Positions 27,252-35,264 of a stretch of 53,317 bases of DNA are shown here, one piece after another (positions within the stretch are counted from its first letter, which is position 1; each line of letters starts with the position of its first letter). Under the pieces are notes generated by a model. It ran no database searches. It was given only the letters and a program-made list of their open reading frames with translations, and was not told the origin of the DNA. Origin of the DNA: Bacteroidales bacterium (GTDB taxonomy: Bacteria > Bacteroidota > Bacteroidia > Bacteroidales > UBA932); assembly GCA_015060225.1 (NCBI GenBank), contig SUYX01000013.1:1-53317 (forward strand), read 5' to 3'. Both the position numbers and the translations under genes were made by a program.

Positions 27252-28115
27252 TTATTGGACCGACTGTTCACCTTCCATATACTCTCCCAGTATCTGCAGA
27301 TCCTTAACAAGAGGCAATATTGCATCTACCGCCTGCCTGTATCTCCTGTAATCTGTAAAAAGGAGATTTACATAGAACTGGTATCTCCATTCCTCCCCCA
27401 CTATTGGCATTGATTGTATCATTGAGAGGTTCATGTCATAAAACGAAAGTACCGACAATACCTTTGAGAGGCTTCCGCTCATATGGGGCAATGTAAATAC
27501 CATCGAGCTTTTGTTGATGTTCTCCTGTTCAACGCACAATTCCCCCAACACATCTGTTGCCACATCCTTGTTTGCCAAAATAAGGAAACGGGTAAAGTTT
27601 CTCTTGTTTGTCTCTATCCCATCTGCAAGGATATTCATGCCATACAGTTCTGCCGCTCCCGCAGGGCATATGGCAGCATGGTCTGCAAGATTGTTCTCCT
27701 TTATCCATTTTGCACTCCCGGCAGTATCCTCTTTCTCCACCAGCTTTACATTGGGGAGGGTATCCAGAAATTCCTGGCACTGCATGAATGCCATCGGATG
27801 GGTGTTTATCTCCTTTATATCTGCCAACTGCACCCCAGGCAATGCCACCAGAGAATGGGCTATCCTCAATTTGTACTCGCCCACTATTACAAGCCTGTTG
27901 TCCTGAAGTATCTTGTAATTTTGCAAAAGACTTCCGGCAATGGTGTTCTCTATTGCCATTATTCCCAATTTTGAAGGATCCTTCACCACATGGGCAGCCA
28001 ACTCCTTGAATGTATCACAATCAATGGTCTCCACCTCATCATTCCTGAAGAATAGTTTTGCTGCAATATAATGGTTGCACCCACCTATTCCCTGTATTGC
28101 CACTTTCCGTTTCAT
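27252..28115 (-). CDS. pheA: Prephenate dehydratase
   Basis: 287 residues. The catalytic domain (1-185) has IMAIENTIAGSLLQNY and NFTRFLIL, the TRF motif needed for activity. The C-terminal ACT domain (about 200-275) starts SSMVFTLPHMSGSLSKVLSV and would sense phenylalanine. It decarboxylates and dehydrates prephenate to phenylpyruvate. It is first in the operon and is preceded by a terminator and an aromatic-rich leader peptide, so its transcription is probably attenuated by charged Phe/Tyr tRNA. Confidence 0.94.
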   Translation of the reverse strand: MKRKVAIQGIGGCNHYIAAKLFFRNDEVETIDCDTFKELAAHVVKDPSKLGIMAIENTIAGSLLQNYKILQDNRLVIVGEYKLRIAHSLVALPGVQLADIKEINTHPMAFMQCQEFLDTLPNVKLVEKEDTAGSAKWIKENNLADHAAICPAGAAELYGMNILADGIETNKRNFTRFLILANKDVATDVLGELCVEQENINKSSMVFTLPHMSGSLSKVLSVLSFYDMNLSMIQSMPIVGEEWRYQFYVNLLFTDYRRYRQAVDAILPLVKDLQILGEYMEGEQSVQ

Positions 28116-28121
28116 ATACTA

Positions 28122-28152
28122 CAAAAAAACTCCCACCACTACGGCAGGAGTT
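28122..28152 (-). terminator. Attenuator terminator before pheA
   Basis: On the minus strand ACTCCTGCC (28151-28143) pairs with GGTGGGAGT (28137-28129), nine pairs with two G-U, and a T-run follows immediately, ending seven bases before the pheA ATG. The 5' arm can alternatively pair with GGCGGGAG at 28191-28184 inside the leader peptide gene (eight pairs), which would prevent the terminator. Confidence 0.85.
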
Positions 28153-28172
28153 CATAAATTATTGTCAATTCA

Positions 28173-28253
28173 TTACATACAAGCTCCCGCCTTTAACCTG
28201 TTGCATGGATAAAAGTAAAAAAAGAAGAAGTATGTAAATCGGTTCTGTCTCAT
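28173..28253 (-). CDS. Phe/Tyr-rich attenuator leader peptide of the pheA operon
   Basis: 26-codon frame starting about ten bases after the -7 box. It begins MRQNR, runs FTYFFFFYFYP (six Phe and three Tyr in ten residues) and ends CNRLKAGACM. Codons for the KAGA part encode the segment that can pair with the terminator's 5' arm. A ribosome stalled at the Phe/Tyr codons would leave that segment free and allow read-through; one reaching the stop would cover it and let the terminator form. Gene order promoter, leader, antiterminator, terminator, pheA is that of classical attenuation as in enterobacterial pheL. The longer in-frame opening to 28370 crosses the promoter and is rejected. Confidence 0.85.
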   Translation of the reverse strand: MRQNRFTYFFFFYFYPCNRLKAGACM

Positions 28254-28262
28254 ATCTGACGA

Positions 28263-28293
28263 CAAATTTATCCATTTTATTCCAAGTTCCAAA
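28263..28293 (-). promoter_or_regulatory. Promoter of the pheA leader and operon
   Basis: The minus strand reads TTTG (28293-28290), 19 bases, TAAATTTG (28270-28263): an exact Bacteroidota promoter. It fixes the transcription start just before the leader peptide ATG. Confidence 0.88.
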
Positions 28294-28329
28294 GGATTTA
28301 AGAATTTTTTTAATACTGATAATAATTTA

Positions 28330-28337
28330 TAAATTTG
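28330..28337 (+). promoter_or_regulatory. Probable -7 promoter element of aroB
   Basis: TAAATTTG, 23 bases before the aroB ATG. The upstream region is T-rich without a clear TTTG at N19. It lies back to back with the pheA promoter. Confidence 0.55.
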
Positions 28338-28360
28338 CTTTTTGTACAAACAGAATAAAA

Positions 28361-29440
28361 ATGAAGACAAATATCTATATCAATAAGAGCCTCAGCGGTT
28401 TATCTGATTTGGCATTAGCAAAAGACAAAACTTTTGTTATAATTGATAACAATTTGAAACATCTCTCTTCATTTTTTAAAGATTTTCCTCAGATTTCCTT
28501 TGTATCAAGTGAGCAGAACAAGGTTATGGATACAATTGGAGAGATTGCCGGAAAGCTCCTCAATCTTGGAGCAGACAGGGATGCCCTTGTTATTGGAGTG
28601 GGGGGAGGAATAACCACAGACATTACCGGCTTCATTTCTTCCATATATAAAAGGGGAGTAAAGTTTGCCTTTGTTCCAACTACACTGCTCTCCCAAGTGG
28701 ATGCCTCCATTGGAGGAAAAAACGGAGTGAATTTCCAGTCATACAAAAATATTCTTGGAACCATTACCCAACCTGAATGGATTTACATATGCCCTGAGCT
28801 GCTTTCCACCCTTCCTCAAGATGAATTCAAGGCGGGAATTGCAGAAGTTCTCAAGACATTCATACTCTTTGATAAAGTCCATTACCGCAGCGCTGTAGAG
28901 TATTTCAGTGCAGTTGCAGATGAATATGCCCTGGCAGGGGAAACTGGAATTACATACGGTGAGATTGCCACAAGGGTGGACATGGAAAAGCTATGTGAAA
29001 TCATAGGGAAGTGCGCCCGGTACAAATGTGGTGTGGTTGAGAGGGATGAATTTGAAAAGGGGGAGAGAAGACTACTCAATCTGGGACACACATTTGCCCA
29101 TTCCATTGAGAAACTTACCGGGGGAGAGATTTCTCACGGTTATGCAGTTGCCATAGGGATAGTGATAGCAGCAAGGATAGCATGCTCCATGGGGATGGGC
29201 AATGAAGAGTTTGCAAGGATACTTGCAGAAGATTTACGCATGTGCGGACTCCCAGCAACCCTGCAGGAGTGCAGCGCAACATCACACCTTAAGATCAGGG
29301 ACCTTGCAGATGCAGTAAAAAAGGACAAGAAAGTTACAGGCAACAATATCCATTTCATCCTTCCAAAAGGGTTGGAGGATGTGGAGGATGTCATCATCCC
29401 GATAGAGACCATTAAAACCATTTGCAATGATTTGTGTTAG
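28361..29440 (+). CDS. aroB: 3-dehydroquinate synthase
   Basis: 359 residues. Motifs: VIGVGGGITTDITGFISSIY (NAD loop), FAFVPTTLLSQVDASIGGKNGVN (metal and substrate site), AGIAEVLKTF, and LLNLGHTFAHSIEKLTGG with a metal-binding His. It converts DAHP to 3-dehydroquinate. The last 14 bases overlap the start of the aroD-aroA gene, suggesting translational coupling. The operon continues to aroC. Confidence 0.95.
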   Translation: MKTNIYINKSLSGLSDLALAKDKTFVIIDNNLKHLSSFFKDFPQISFVSSEQNKVMDTIGEIAGKLLNLGADRDALVIGVGGGITTDITGFISSIYKRGVKFAFVPTTLLSQVDASIGGKNGVNFQSYKNILGTITQPEWIYICPELLSTLPQDEFKAGIAEVLKTFILFDKVHYRSAVEYFSAVADEYALAGETGITYGEIATRVDMEKLCEIIGKCARYKCGVVERDEFEKGERRLLNLGHTFAHSIEKLTGGEISHGYAVAIGIVIAARIACSMGMGNEEFARILAEDLRMCGLPATLQECSATSHLKIRDLADAVKKDKKVTGNNIHFILPKGLEDVEDVIIPIETIKTICNDLC

Positions 29441-31475
29441 CGTTCAGGAAAAGGATTTTACAAAGTGCAGGGAAATACTCAAGAGTTCCCCTATGGTGGA
29501 GTTGAGAGGAGATCTGTGCGGTTTCACTGCGGCACAGACAGCTGAACTGGTTCAGATGCATCCCAACCTGCTCTACACCCACAGGATAGCTGGGAGCTCG
29601 TTGGAAACTGCCTACAGCTGTATGGTGGAAGCTATAAAGAAGGGGGCCAAATATATTGACATTGAGATTGAAGCACCTGTAGATTACCTTGAGCAGATAA
29701 AATCCTATGCAAGGGTCAACGGATGTACACTCATTATATCCTATCACAATTTTGAAGGGACACAATCCCTGCAAGAACTGCAGACCATATATGACATCTG
29801 CCGCCGCAAAGGGGCAGATATAGTTAAGATTGTAACTACTGCACACAACATCTCTGATGCTTCAAGGGTGATGCAGCTATACAGATACTGCAAAAAGGAC
29901 AGTGAACTTGTAGTTTCAAATTACATGGAGAGGGGCGAGGAGAGCGGTTCTCTGAGCAACAGTTTTGGAGAGGAACAGGCCAGGTTGCTCGCTTTCTGCA
30001 TGGGTAAAGCAGGGAAATTCACAAGGCATCTTTGCCTGGCTTTGGGTGCCCCATACACCTATACGGCGTTGGATGATGCTTCGGCAACTGCACCTGGGCA
30101 GTTTACCAGGGAGGAGGTGGAGAGGCTTCTGTGCAAAGATGAATACAAGTTCCCTACCATGAGGCGTGAAGAGACAATCTTTGGAGAGGCAATGCCCGCA
30201 CTGGAGATTCCATGCTCAAAAAGCATAGCCCAAAGAGCTGTTCTGGCAGCAGCACTTGCAGAAGGGAAGACCGTTTTGAGGAACTTTGAGCCTTGCAATG
30301 ATATTCTTGGGGCCGTAGAAGTGATAAAATCTTTGGGTGCAGAAGTTGGTTTGGAGGGGACAACCTTAACTGTAAATGGATGCGGTGCCGAATCCCTCAA
30401 GGAGATCTCTTCCATATTTGTTGGGGAGAGCGGTCTTCTTACAAGGCTTCTGATACCAATGGCTGCATATTTGTCGGGAGGAGAAAAGGAGATTGAAATT
30501 TACGGGAAGGGGAGTATCCTCAAAAGGAATCTCACTGAGTCTGCCAATGCGGTGGAGGCTGCCGGGGCACAATGCACTACAAATGGAGGACTCCTTCCAT
30601 TCAAGGTTAGCGGAGGGATAACTGAAAACTGCATAGAGTTTTCGGGGAAAGAGAGTTCCCAGATAGTTTCAGGGTTCCTGATGATGCTCCCACTGCAGAA
30701 AAACGGCTCCACCCTCATCATAACAGAGCCTGCAAGTATCCCATATATAGATCTCACATTACGGGTACTGAAGAGTTTTGGAATAATAATTCATCAGGAG
30801 AGGGAGCTGCCGCATAAGATAACCTACAGGATTCCCGGAGGACAAAAATACCGTCCTACAGAAATGTATATGGATTCCGACTGGAGTTCTGCCGCAAATT
30901 TTGCGGTTGCAGGGGCCCTTACAGGTGGCATAACCCTTAAAAACATGCCTCTTGACTCTTCTCAGGCAGATGAGAATATAATCAACCTGCTACAAGGATT
31001 CGGATACGGGATAAAGGCTGAGGCAGCTGGAGAATTCAATGATATAACCATATACCCTACCCTTCCCGACAATCCGGGGGGAATATCGGGAAGGAGGGAG
31101 TTTTCATTGCATGACTGCCCTGACCTCTTCCCCATTGCAGCAGTTATGGCATGTATGGGCGAGGGAGATACCGTTTTTGAGGGGGTAGGAAGACTTGCCC
31201 AGAAAGAGAGCAACAGGGCTGAGACCGTTTTCAGTGAACTCACCAAATTGGGATTTGATATACAGATTGACGGCGATAAGATGTATATTTGCGGCAAAGG
31301 GAAATCATCCTGCCGCAATGTTGGGGAACCTGTGCTCTGCAACAGCCATAACGACCACAGAATAGCAATGGCCCTTTATATTGCCTCATTAGCCGGCGAT
31401 ATTGATATAAAGGTGGATAATATAAAATGTATAGACAAGTCTTTCCCTACATTTTTGGAAAGACTTAAAAAATAA
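29427..31475 (+). CDS. aroDA: Fused 3-dehydroquinate dehydratase (type I) / EPSP synthase
   Basis: 682 residues in one uninterrupted frame. Residues 1-about 235 are a type I dehydroquinase: MVELRGDLCG (substrate Glu/Arg), IISYHNFEGT (catalytic His) and DIVKIVTTAHN (Schiff-base Lys). Residues about 250-682 are EPSP synthase: IPCSKSIAQRAVLAAALAEG, FVGESGLLTRLLIPMAA, and SHNDHRIAMALYIASLAG. It performs dehydroquinate to dehydroshikimate and shikimate 3-phosphate plus PEP to EPSP. These two steps are not consecutive; shikimate dehydrogenase and kinase act between them and are not in this window. Linking Phe-Pro-Thr-rich residues sit near 238-246. All catalytic motifs are present, so both halves look active. 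Confidence 0.92.
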   Translation: MICVSVQEKDFTKCREILKSSPMVELRGDLCGFTAAQTAELVQMHPNLLYTHRIAGSSLETAYSCMVEAIKKGAKYIDIEIEAPVDYLEQIKSYARVNGCTLIISYHNFEGTQSLQELQTIYDICRRKGADIVKIVTTAHNISDASRVMQLYRYCKKDSELVVSNYMERGEESGSLSNSFGEEQARLLAFCMGKAGKFTRHLCLALGAPYTYTALDDASATAPGQFTREEVERLLCKDEYKFPTMRREETIFGEAMPALEIPCSKSIAQRAVLAAALAEGKTVLRNFEPCNDILGAVEVIKSLGAEVGLEGTTLTVNGCGAESLKEISSIFVGESGLLTRLLIPMAAYLSGGEKEIEIYGKGSILKRNLTESANAVEAAGAQCTTNGGLLPFKVSGGITENCIEFSGKESSQIVSGFLMMLPLQKNGSTLIITEPASIPYIDLTLRVLKSFGIIIHQERELPHKITYRIPGGQKYRPTEMYMDSDWSSAANFAVAGALTGGITLKNMPLDSSQADENIINLLQGFGYGIKAEAAGEFNDITIYPTLPDNPGGISGRREFSLHDCPDLFPIAAVMACMGEGDTVFEGVGRLAQKESNRAETVFSELTKLGFDIQIDGDKMYICGKGKSSCRNVGEPVLCNSHNDHRIAMALYIASLAGDIDIKVDNIKCIDKSFPTFLERLKK

Positions 31476-31479
31476 TGAC

Positions 31480-32451
31480 ATGAACAGCTACGGTAACAAA
31501 TTCAGAATTTCCATGTTTGGTGAGTCTCACGGTGAGCTCATTGGTATTGTTATGGACGGTGTCCCTGCAGGGATTCCCCTTTGTGCAGAAGATTTTATTG
31601 CTGATTTGAGCCGTAGGAAAAGCGGAGGAAAAGGGACGACTCCCCGCATTGAGAGCGACATGCCCCATATTGTAAGCGGCGTTTTTGACGGGCATACTAC
31701 AGGGGCGCCTCTTGCAGTGGTATTCCAGAACGGAAACACCATCTCCAAAGATTACTCCCAGTTCAGAGCCGTTCCACGCCCGGGGCATGCAGATTTTACT
31801 GCAGATGTAAAGTTCAGCTCATTCAATGACATAAGGGGTGGAGGACATTTTTCGGGAAGACTTACACTCGTTCTTGTTACAGCTGGTACTGTTGCCAAGA
31901 AGATTGCTTCAGATATCAGTTTCAATGCTGCCATCACACATATTGGAGGGTCGGATGAGCCTGCGGCCTGGGACGGGATAATTTCAGGTGCTATGGCGGA
32001 AGGAGATTCTGTAGGGGGCATTATTGAGTGTGTATGCAACGGAGTTCCTGCAGGTTTGGGTGAGCCGTTCTTCAACTCCCTTGAGTCTGAAATTGCCCAT
32101 CTGGCATTCTCAATTCCTGGAGTGAGGGGTATTGAATTTGGAGACGGATTCAGCTCTGCGGCCATGAAAGGTAGCCAGCACAATGACAGCTTTATAGACC
32201 AACAAGGGCATACAGCCACCAATGGTGCCGGCGGTATAAATGGTGGAATAAGCAACGGCAACCCCGTTGTATTCAGGATTGCCGTAAAACCCACTTCAAG
32301 CATTTCCAAAATCCAGCACACATTCAATTTTGAATCCGGCGAAATGGAAGATTTCTCTGTAAAGGGGAGACATGACGCCTGCATCGCCTTGCGTTGCCCT
32401 GTAATTGTTGAAGCCATTGCTGCAATAGCCCTGGCCCAACATATCCGCTAA
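31480..32451 (+). CDS. aroC: Chorismate synthase
   Basis: 323 residues, about 30 shorter than the common 350-360. NKFRISMFGESHGELIGIVMDGVPAG, RPGHADFTADVKF, DIRGGGHFSGRLTLVLVTAG (the HFSGRLT variant in place of SSARET), NDSFIDQQGHTATNGAGGINGG and the C-terminal GRHDACIALRCPVIVEA define the family. It removes phosphate from EPSP to form chorismate with reduced FMN. It follows the aroD-aroA fusion by 4 bases. Its end overlaps by four bases that of the convergent receptor gene. Confidence 0.95.
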   Translation: MNSYGNKFRISMFGESHGELIGIVMDGVPAGIPLCAEDFIADLSRRKSGGKGTTPRIESDMPHIVSGVFDGHTTGAPLAVVFQNGNTISKDYSQFRAVPRPGHADFTADVKFSSFNDIRGGGHFSGRLTLVLVTAGTVAKKIASDISFNAAITHIGGSDEPAAWDGIISGAMAEGDSVGGIIECVCNGVPAGLGEPFFNSLESEIAHLAFSIPGVRGIEFGDGFSSAAMKGSQHNDSFIDQQGHTATNGAGGINGGISNGNPVVFRIAVKPTSSISKIQHTFNFESGEMEDFSVKGRHDACIALRCPVIVEAIAAIALAQHIR

Positions 32452-34979
32452 AGTGTAAGTTTCACACCAAAGGCACAATTGCGTCCCTGCCCCCAATATC
32501 CTGTGAAGGTATTGATGGTATGGTCTTTCCCGTCTTTTCCCCTCTCTATATACCACTCATCAAATACATTGTTGAGATTAAAGAAGAAATTTGCTCCAAC
32601 TGCCTTATTGCCCATCCTGAAGTATTTAAGATAGCTTACACTTATATTTACAAGATGGTAATCAGGCAATTTGAACGGCTCTGTCCGGTCATTTGCATCA
32701 GTTCTGGTGTTAGGCTCAAAATCTGCCCAATACCTTGCACTGTAATTCCAGCCCAACTGTACAGTAAGTTCTCCATTTGCAGCATCTGATATAGTACCCA
32801 TAGGGTCAATCACTGAATATCCGCTCAAAGAGCCAAGAGGTTTGAGTGTAAGGTTTGCCCCTATCTGTGTCTGTGGAGCATCACCTACAGGAAGGCCATT
32901 GCTGTAAACGTCTATTCTCTGTGCAACCTGTCCTGTATAGTTGTCATAAATGATTGCATTTACATCATTCTTCCATTTCCAGCTGCCTATTGAGGCATAA
33001 CCTGCAAGTTTTCCCCATCTGCTGAAATTGTAATAGGCATCCACCTCCACTCCATAATGGAATGCATCAAGGCCTGTTATCATATATTTGCAGGCATCCT
33101 CACTCTCCTGCTGTTTGTACGGAGAACTCATTATTGACTTGTTCTTCCAGTAGCTTGCATAGAAGGTTGCCTCTATTCCTGCTCTGCCAAATACAGAACG
33201 GAAACCGGCCTCTCCAAGGTAATTCTGTTCATTTTCAACCCCCTCAGAAATATGGTTGTTGCCGCTTGCAAAGAATACATTTGAATATGGCACCCTGCTG
33301 TAATATGCACCGTTAACATAAAGGCTTGTAGCAGCATTGTCTGAAGATTTTATTCTGTACAGTGCACCTGCCTTTACTGCTCCTCCAAGCCCCTTTGCCC
33401 AATCGCTGTAGATATCATTTACATAATTGTAGCTGTCCCATCTTTGGGTTGCAGAACCGTTCAATAAGGCCCCAAGCTCAATATTCCATCTTGGATTCTT
33501 ATATGACAGGGATGTATAAAGGGTCCCAAAATGGGTATCCTTACCGTTTCTGGTACGGATATAGTCCCCAACCTTCTTAATTGGATTTCTCCCTGCAGCC
33601 CCTGCCAGTGATTTTGTAGAATAATCTTCATACCAATATTCTGCACCAAGGAGATCCCTTATCTGCTCCTTTTCCCATGTAAAATAGCCCTGATAATGGA
33701 ATCCTCCACCCAAAGTAAATTTCTCTGAAAGCTCAAGCTCAAAAGCACTCTTTGCCCCTATCTGGGTATGTCCGGCTATATAATCACTCAACGCATTCTG
33801 GGCAGATTTCTCCTGCTCTGTTGTACCATTTGCATATGCAGCTCTATTCTCCGCTACAACTGCATCCCAATCTACATGACCATCAGTCTGGTGGGCAGCG
33901 ATGCTTTTTCCTTTAGTCTCTGTCCAATATCCGCCACCATGCGCCAATGCAAGGTATATTGCATTGTTCAATCTGAAATTGCGCTGTTTTTCACCCACTT
34001 TTGCATTATAATAATGGTTAAGGGTAAAATATGGCTTATGGTAATTGTTTCTGCTTATGCTGCGGGCCTCCCTGTAACCGTCGGGATGAGTGATGTATCC
34101 CCAGTTCTTGCTGTAGCTCCTGCCGTACTTCTGTACCTCATCATAGGTTAATCTGGCAGACCTCTGGCTGTGCTTCTCCGGTGAGCCCATTGCTGTAAAC
34201 AGGAATGAGTGTCTGGTGTTGACCTTCTTGCTTACAGAGAGAAGGTATGACCATGCATCCACATCTGTACACTCCACCCAACTGTCTCCCCACACTTTGG
34301 ATACCAGGAAAGAGACTCCCCAGCCTTTGCCCAACTCACCGCTGTTATAATTTATAAAGGCTTTTGAAGTTCCTCCACCTGCATAATTGTAACCCACTCC
34401 GTATGTAGGGGTCTTGCCCGGGCTCTTGGTTACAATATTTATACTTCCTCCAACAGAATTGTCGCTGAGCATACTACCTCCAACACCCTTCTGTACCTGA
34501 ATTGTGGCTGTTGCATCAGTAAGTCCCAGCCAGTTGTTCCAGTACATGCTGCCGCTGGTAAGCCCAGAAATTGGAATACCGTTGAGCAATACAGATATGT
34601 TCTCCTGCTTGAAACCCCTTATGTTTATTTTGGCATCTCCGTAACTTCCTGTCTCTGCTGTTGCATAAATGCCCGGTATATCCTTCAGAAGCTCAGGATA
34701 TGTCTTTCCTGCAGCCTGTACTGCAATAGTTTTCTCATCAATATCAACCAACCTCAATGGAGATACATTTTTCCTCTTTACTCCCGACGATACTATAATC
34801 TCCTTTATGAGAATGGAACTGTCGGGAAGCTGGACAGCAGGATTGCCCTCATCTGCCACTGCTTTGAAGAGTTTCTTTTCTGAATCTGTTGATTTAAGTT
34901 CTGTTGCCTGTATACCTGATGAGGCAACGCAAAATAGGAGCGCCGCAGCGCTTAGCTGAGTGAAAAATTTTTTTGACAT
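32448..34979 (-). CDS. TonB-dependent outer-membrane receptor under FMN riboswitch, predicted flavin importer
   Basis: 843 residues. A signal peptide (LSAAALLFCVASSGIQA) leads to a TonB-box-like SILIKEIIVSSGVKR, then a plug domain (PELLKDIPGIYATAETGSYG, INIRGFKQENISVLLNGIP, VQKGVGGSMLSDNSVGGSIN) and a barrel rich in aromatic residues ending FGVKLTL. It lacks the SusC-type N-terminal domain and has no SusD partner. The start codon lies 10 bases after an FMN riboswitch, which in bacteria controls riboflavin synthesis or uptake genes. I therefore infer that it imports riboflavin or another flavin across the outer membrane. The inner-membrane partner is not in the window. Confidence 0.85.
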   Translation of the reverse strand: MSKKFFTQLSAAALLFCVASSGIQATELKSTDSEKKLFKAVADEGNPAVQLPDSSILIKEIIVSSGVKRKNVSPLRLVDIDEKTIAVQAAGKTYPELLKDIPGIYATAETGSYGDAKINIRGFKQENISVLLNGIPISGLTSGSMYWNNWLGLTDATATIQVQKGVGGSMLSDNSVGGSINIVTKSPGKTPTYGVGYNYAGGGTSKAFINYNSGELGKGWGVSFLVSKVWGDSWVECTDVDAWSYLLSVSKKVNTRHSFLFTAMGSPEKHSQRSARLTYDEVQKYGRSYSKNWGYITHPDGYREARSISRNNYHKPYFTLNHYYNAKVGEKQRNFRLNNAIYLALAHGGGYWTETKGKSIAAHQTDGHVDWDAVVAENRAAYANGTTEQEKSAQNALSDYIAGHTQIGAKSAFELELSEKFTLGGGFHYQGYFTWEKEQIRDLLGAEYWYEDYSTKSLAGAAGRNPIKKVGDYIRTRNGKDTHFGTLYTSLSYKNPRWNIELGALLNGSATQRWDSYNYVNDIYSDWAKGLGGAVKAGALYRIKSSDNAATSLYVNGAYYSRVPYSNVFFASGNNHISEGVENEQNYLGEAGFRSVFGRAGIEATFYASYWKNKSIMSSPYKQQESEDACKYMITGLDAFHYGVEVDAYYNFSRWGKLAGYASIGSWKWKNDVNAIIYDNYTGQVAQRIDVYSNGLPVGDAPQTQIGANLTLKPLGSLSGYSVIDPMGTISDAANGELTVQLGWNYSARYWADFEPNTRTDANDRTEPFKLPDYHLVNISVSYLKYFRMGNKAVGANFFFNLNNVFDEWYIERGKDGKDHTINTFTGYWGQGRNCAFGVKLTL

Positions 34980-34988
34980 GACATTTAA

Positions 34989-35110
34989 AATTTACTTCCA
35001 TCCAGACTTTAACTGTTGGTACCGTAGTTTCAACGGTTCCACCTTTGGCCTGCAGCCTCAGGGTCGCGGACTTTACCGCCAGTGGGGACTTTCACCCCGC
35101 CCCGGAAATT
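34989..35110 (-). ncRNA. FMN riboswitch (RFN element)
   Basis: Read on the minus strand the aptamer shows the conserved blocks in order: GGGGCGGGGTGAAAGTCCCC, CTGGCGGTAAAGTCCGCGA, the variable stem with GGCTGCAGGCC, TTGAAACTACGGTACC, and ACAGTTAAAGTCTGGATGGA. The ends AATTTCC and GGAAGTAAATT pair as P1. The consensus match is strong. The receptor ATG follows P1 by about ten bases with no terminator between, so control is probably translational: FMN binding would stabilise P1 and hide the initiation region, lowering expression when flavin is plentiful. Confidence 0.93.
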
Positions 35111-35119
35111 TTAACTGTA

Positions 35120-35127
35120 ACAAAGAT
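35120..35127 (-). promoter_or_regulatory. -7 promoter element for the riboswitch and receptor
   Basis: The minus strand reads TATCTTTG, a TAnnTTTG match ending ten bases before the aptamer, so transcription would start almost exactly at P1. The best -33 candidate, TTG at 35155-35153, is spaced a little too far. Confidence 0.6.
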
Positions 35128-35150
35128 AATAAAAATACTCTCTAATTATA

Positions 35151-35249
35151 AACAATAGGGGAAGAAATATTTTGAAAACTAAATCCCTCCCACGCGTTCA
35201 CGAGACCACGGGAGGTCACGGTTTTCAAAATATTCCTTCCCCTATTGTT
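35151..35249. repeat. Long near-perfect hairpin, 29-base arms
   Basis: Arms at 35151-35179 and 35221-35249 match in 28 of 29 positions (the mismatch becomes G-U in one RNA strand). Inside, CCTCCC (35186-35191) can pair with GGGAGG (35210-35215). It begins 16 bases after the serine hydrolase stop codon and could terminate that gene, but arm length and the GC-rich centre are unusual for a terminator. A mobile-element relic is the alternative. Confidence 0.85.
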
Positions 35250-35264
35250 ATCTTTAGTCCTGTA

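Noticed and set aside
28173-28370. 65-codon frame on the minus strand before pheA as one protein
   Set aside because: Its first 39 codons span the promoter boxes of the operon; only the 26-codon leader inside it can be on the transcript.
29412-29846. 144-codon frame antisense to the aroD part
   Set aside because: It is a shadow of the aroD-aroA gene with no recognisable features.
31480-32451. Chorismate synthase thought defective because SSARET is replaced by HFSGRLT
   Set aside because: The HFSGRLT form occurs in functional chorismate synthases of anaerobes, and other motifs are intact.
34989-35110. Cobalamin or TPP riboswitch, which are common before TonB receptors
   Set aside because: The conserved blocks (GGCGGTAAAGTCCGCGA and ACAGTTAAAGTCTGGATG) are specific to the FMN element.
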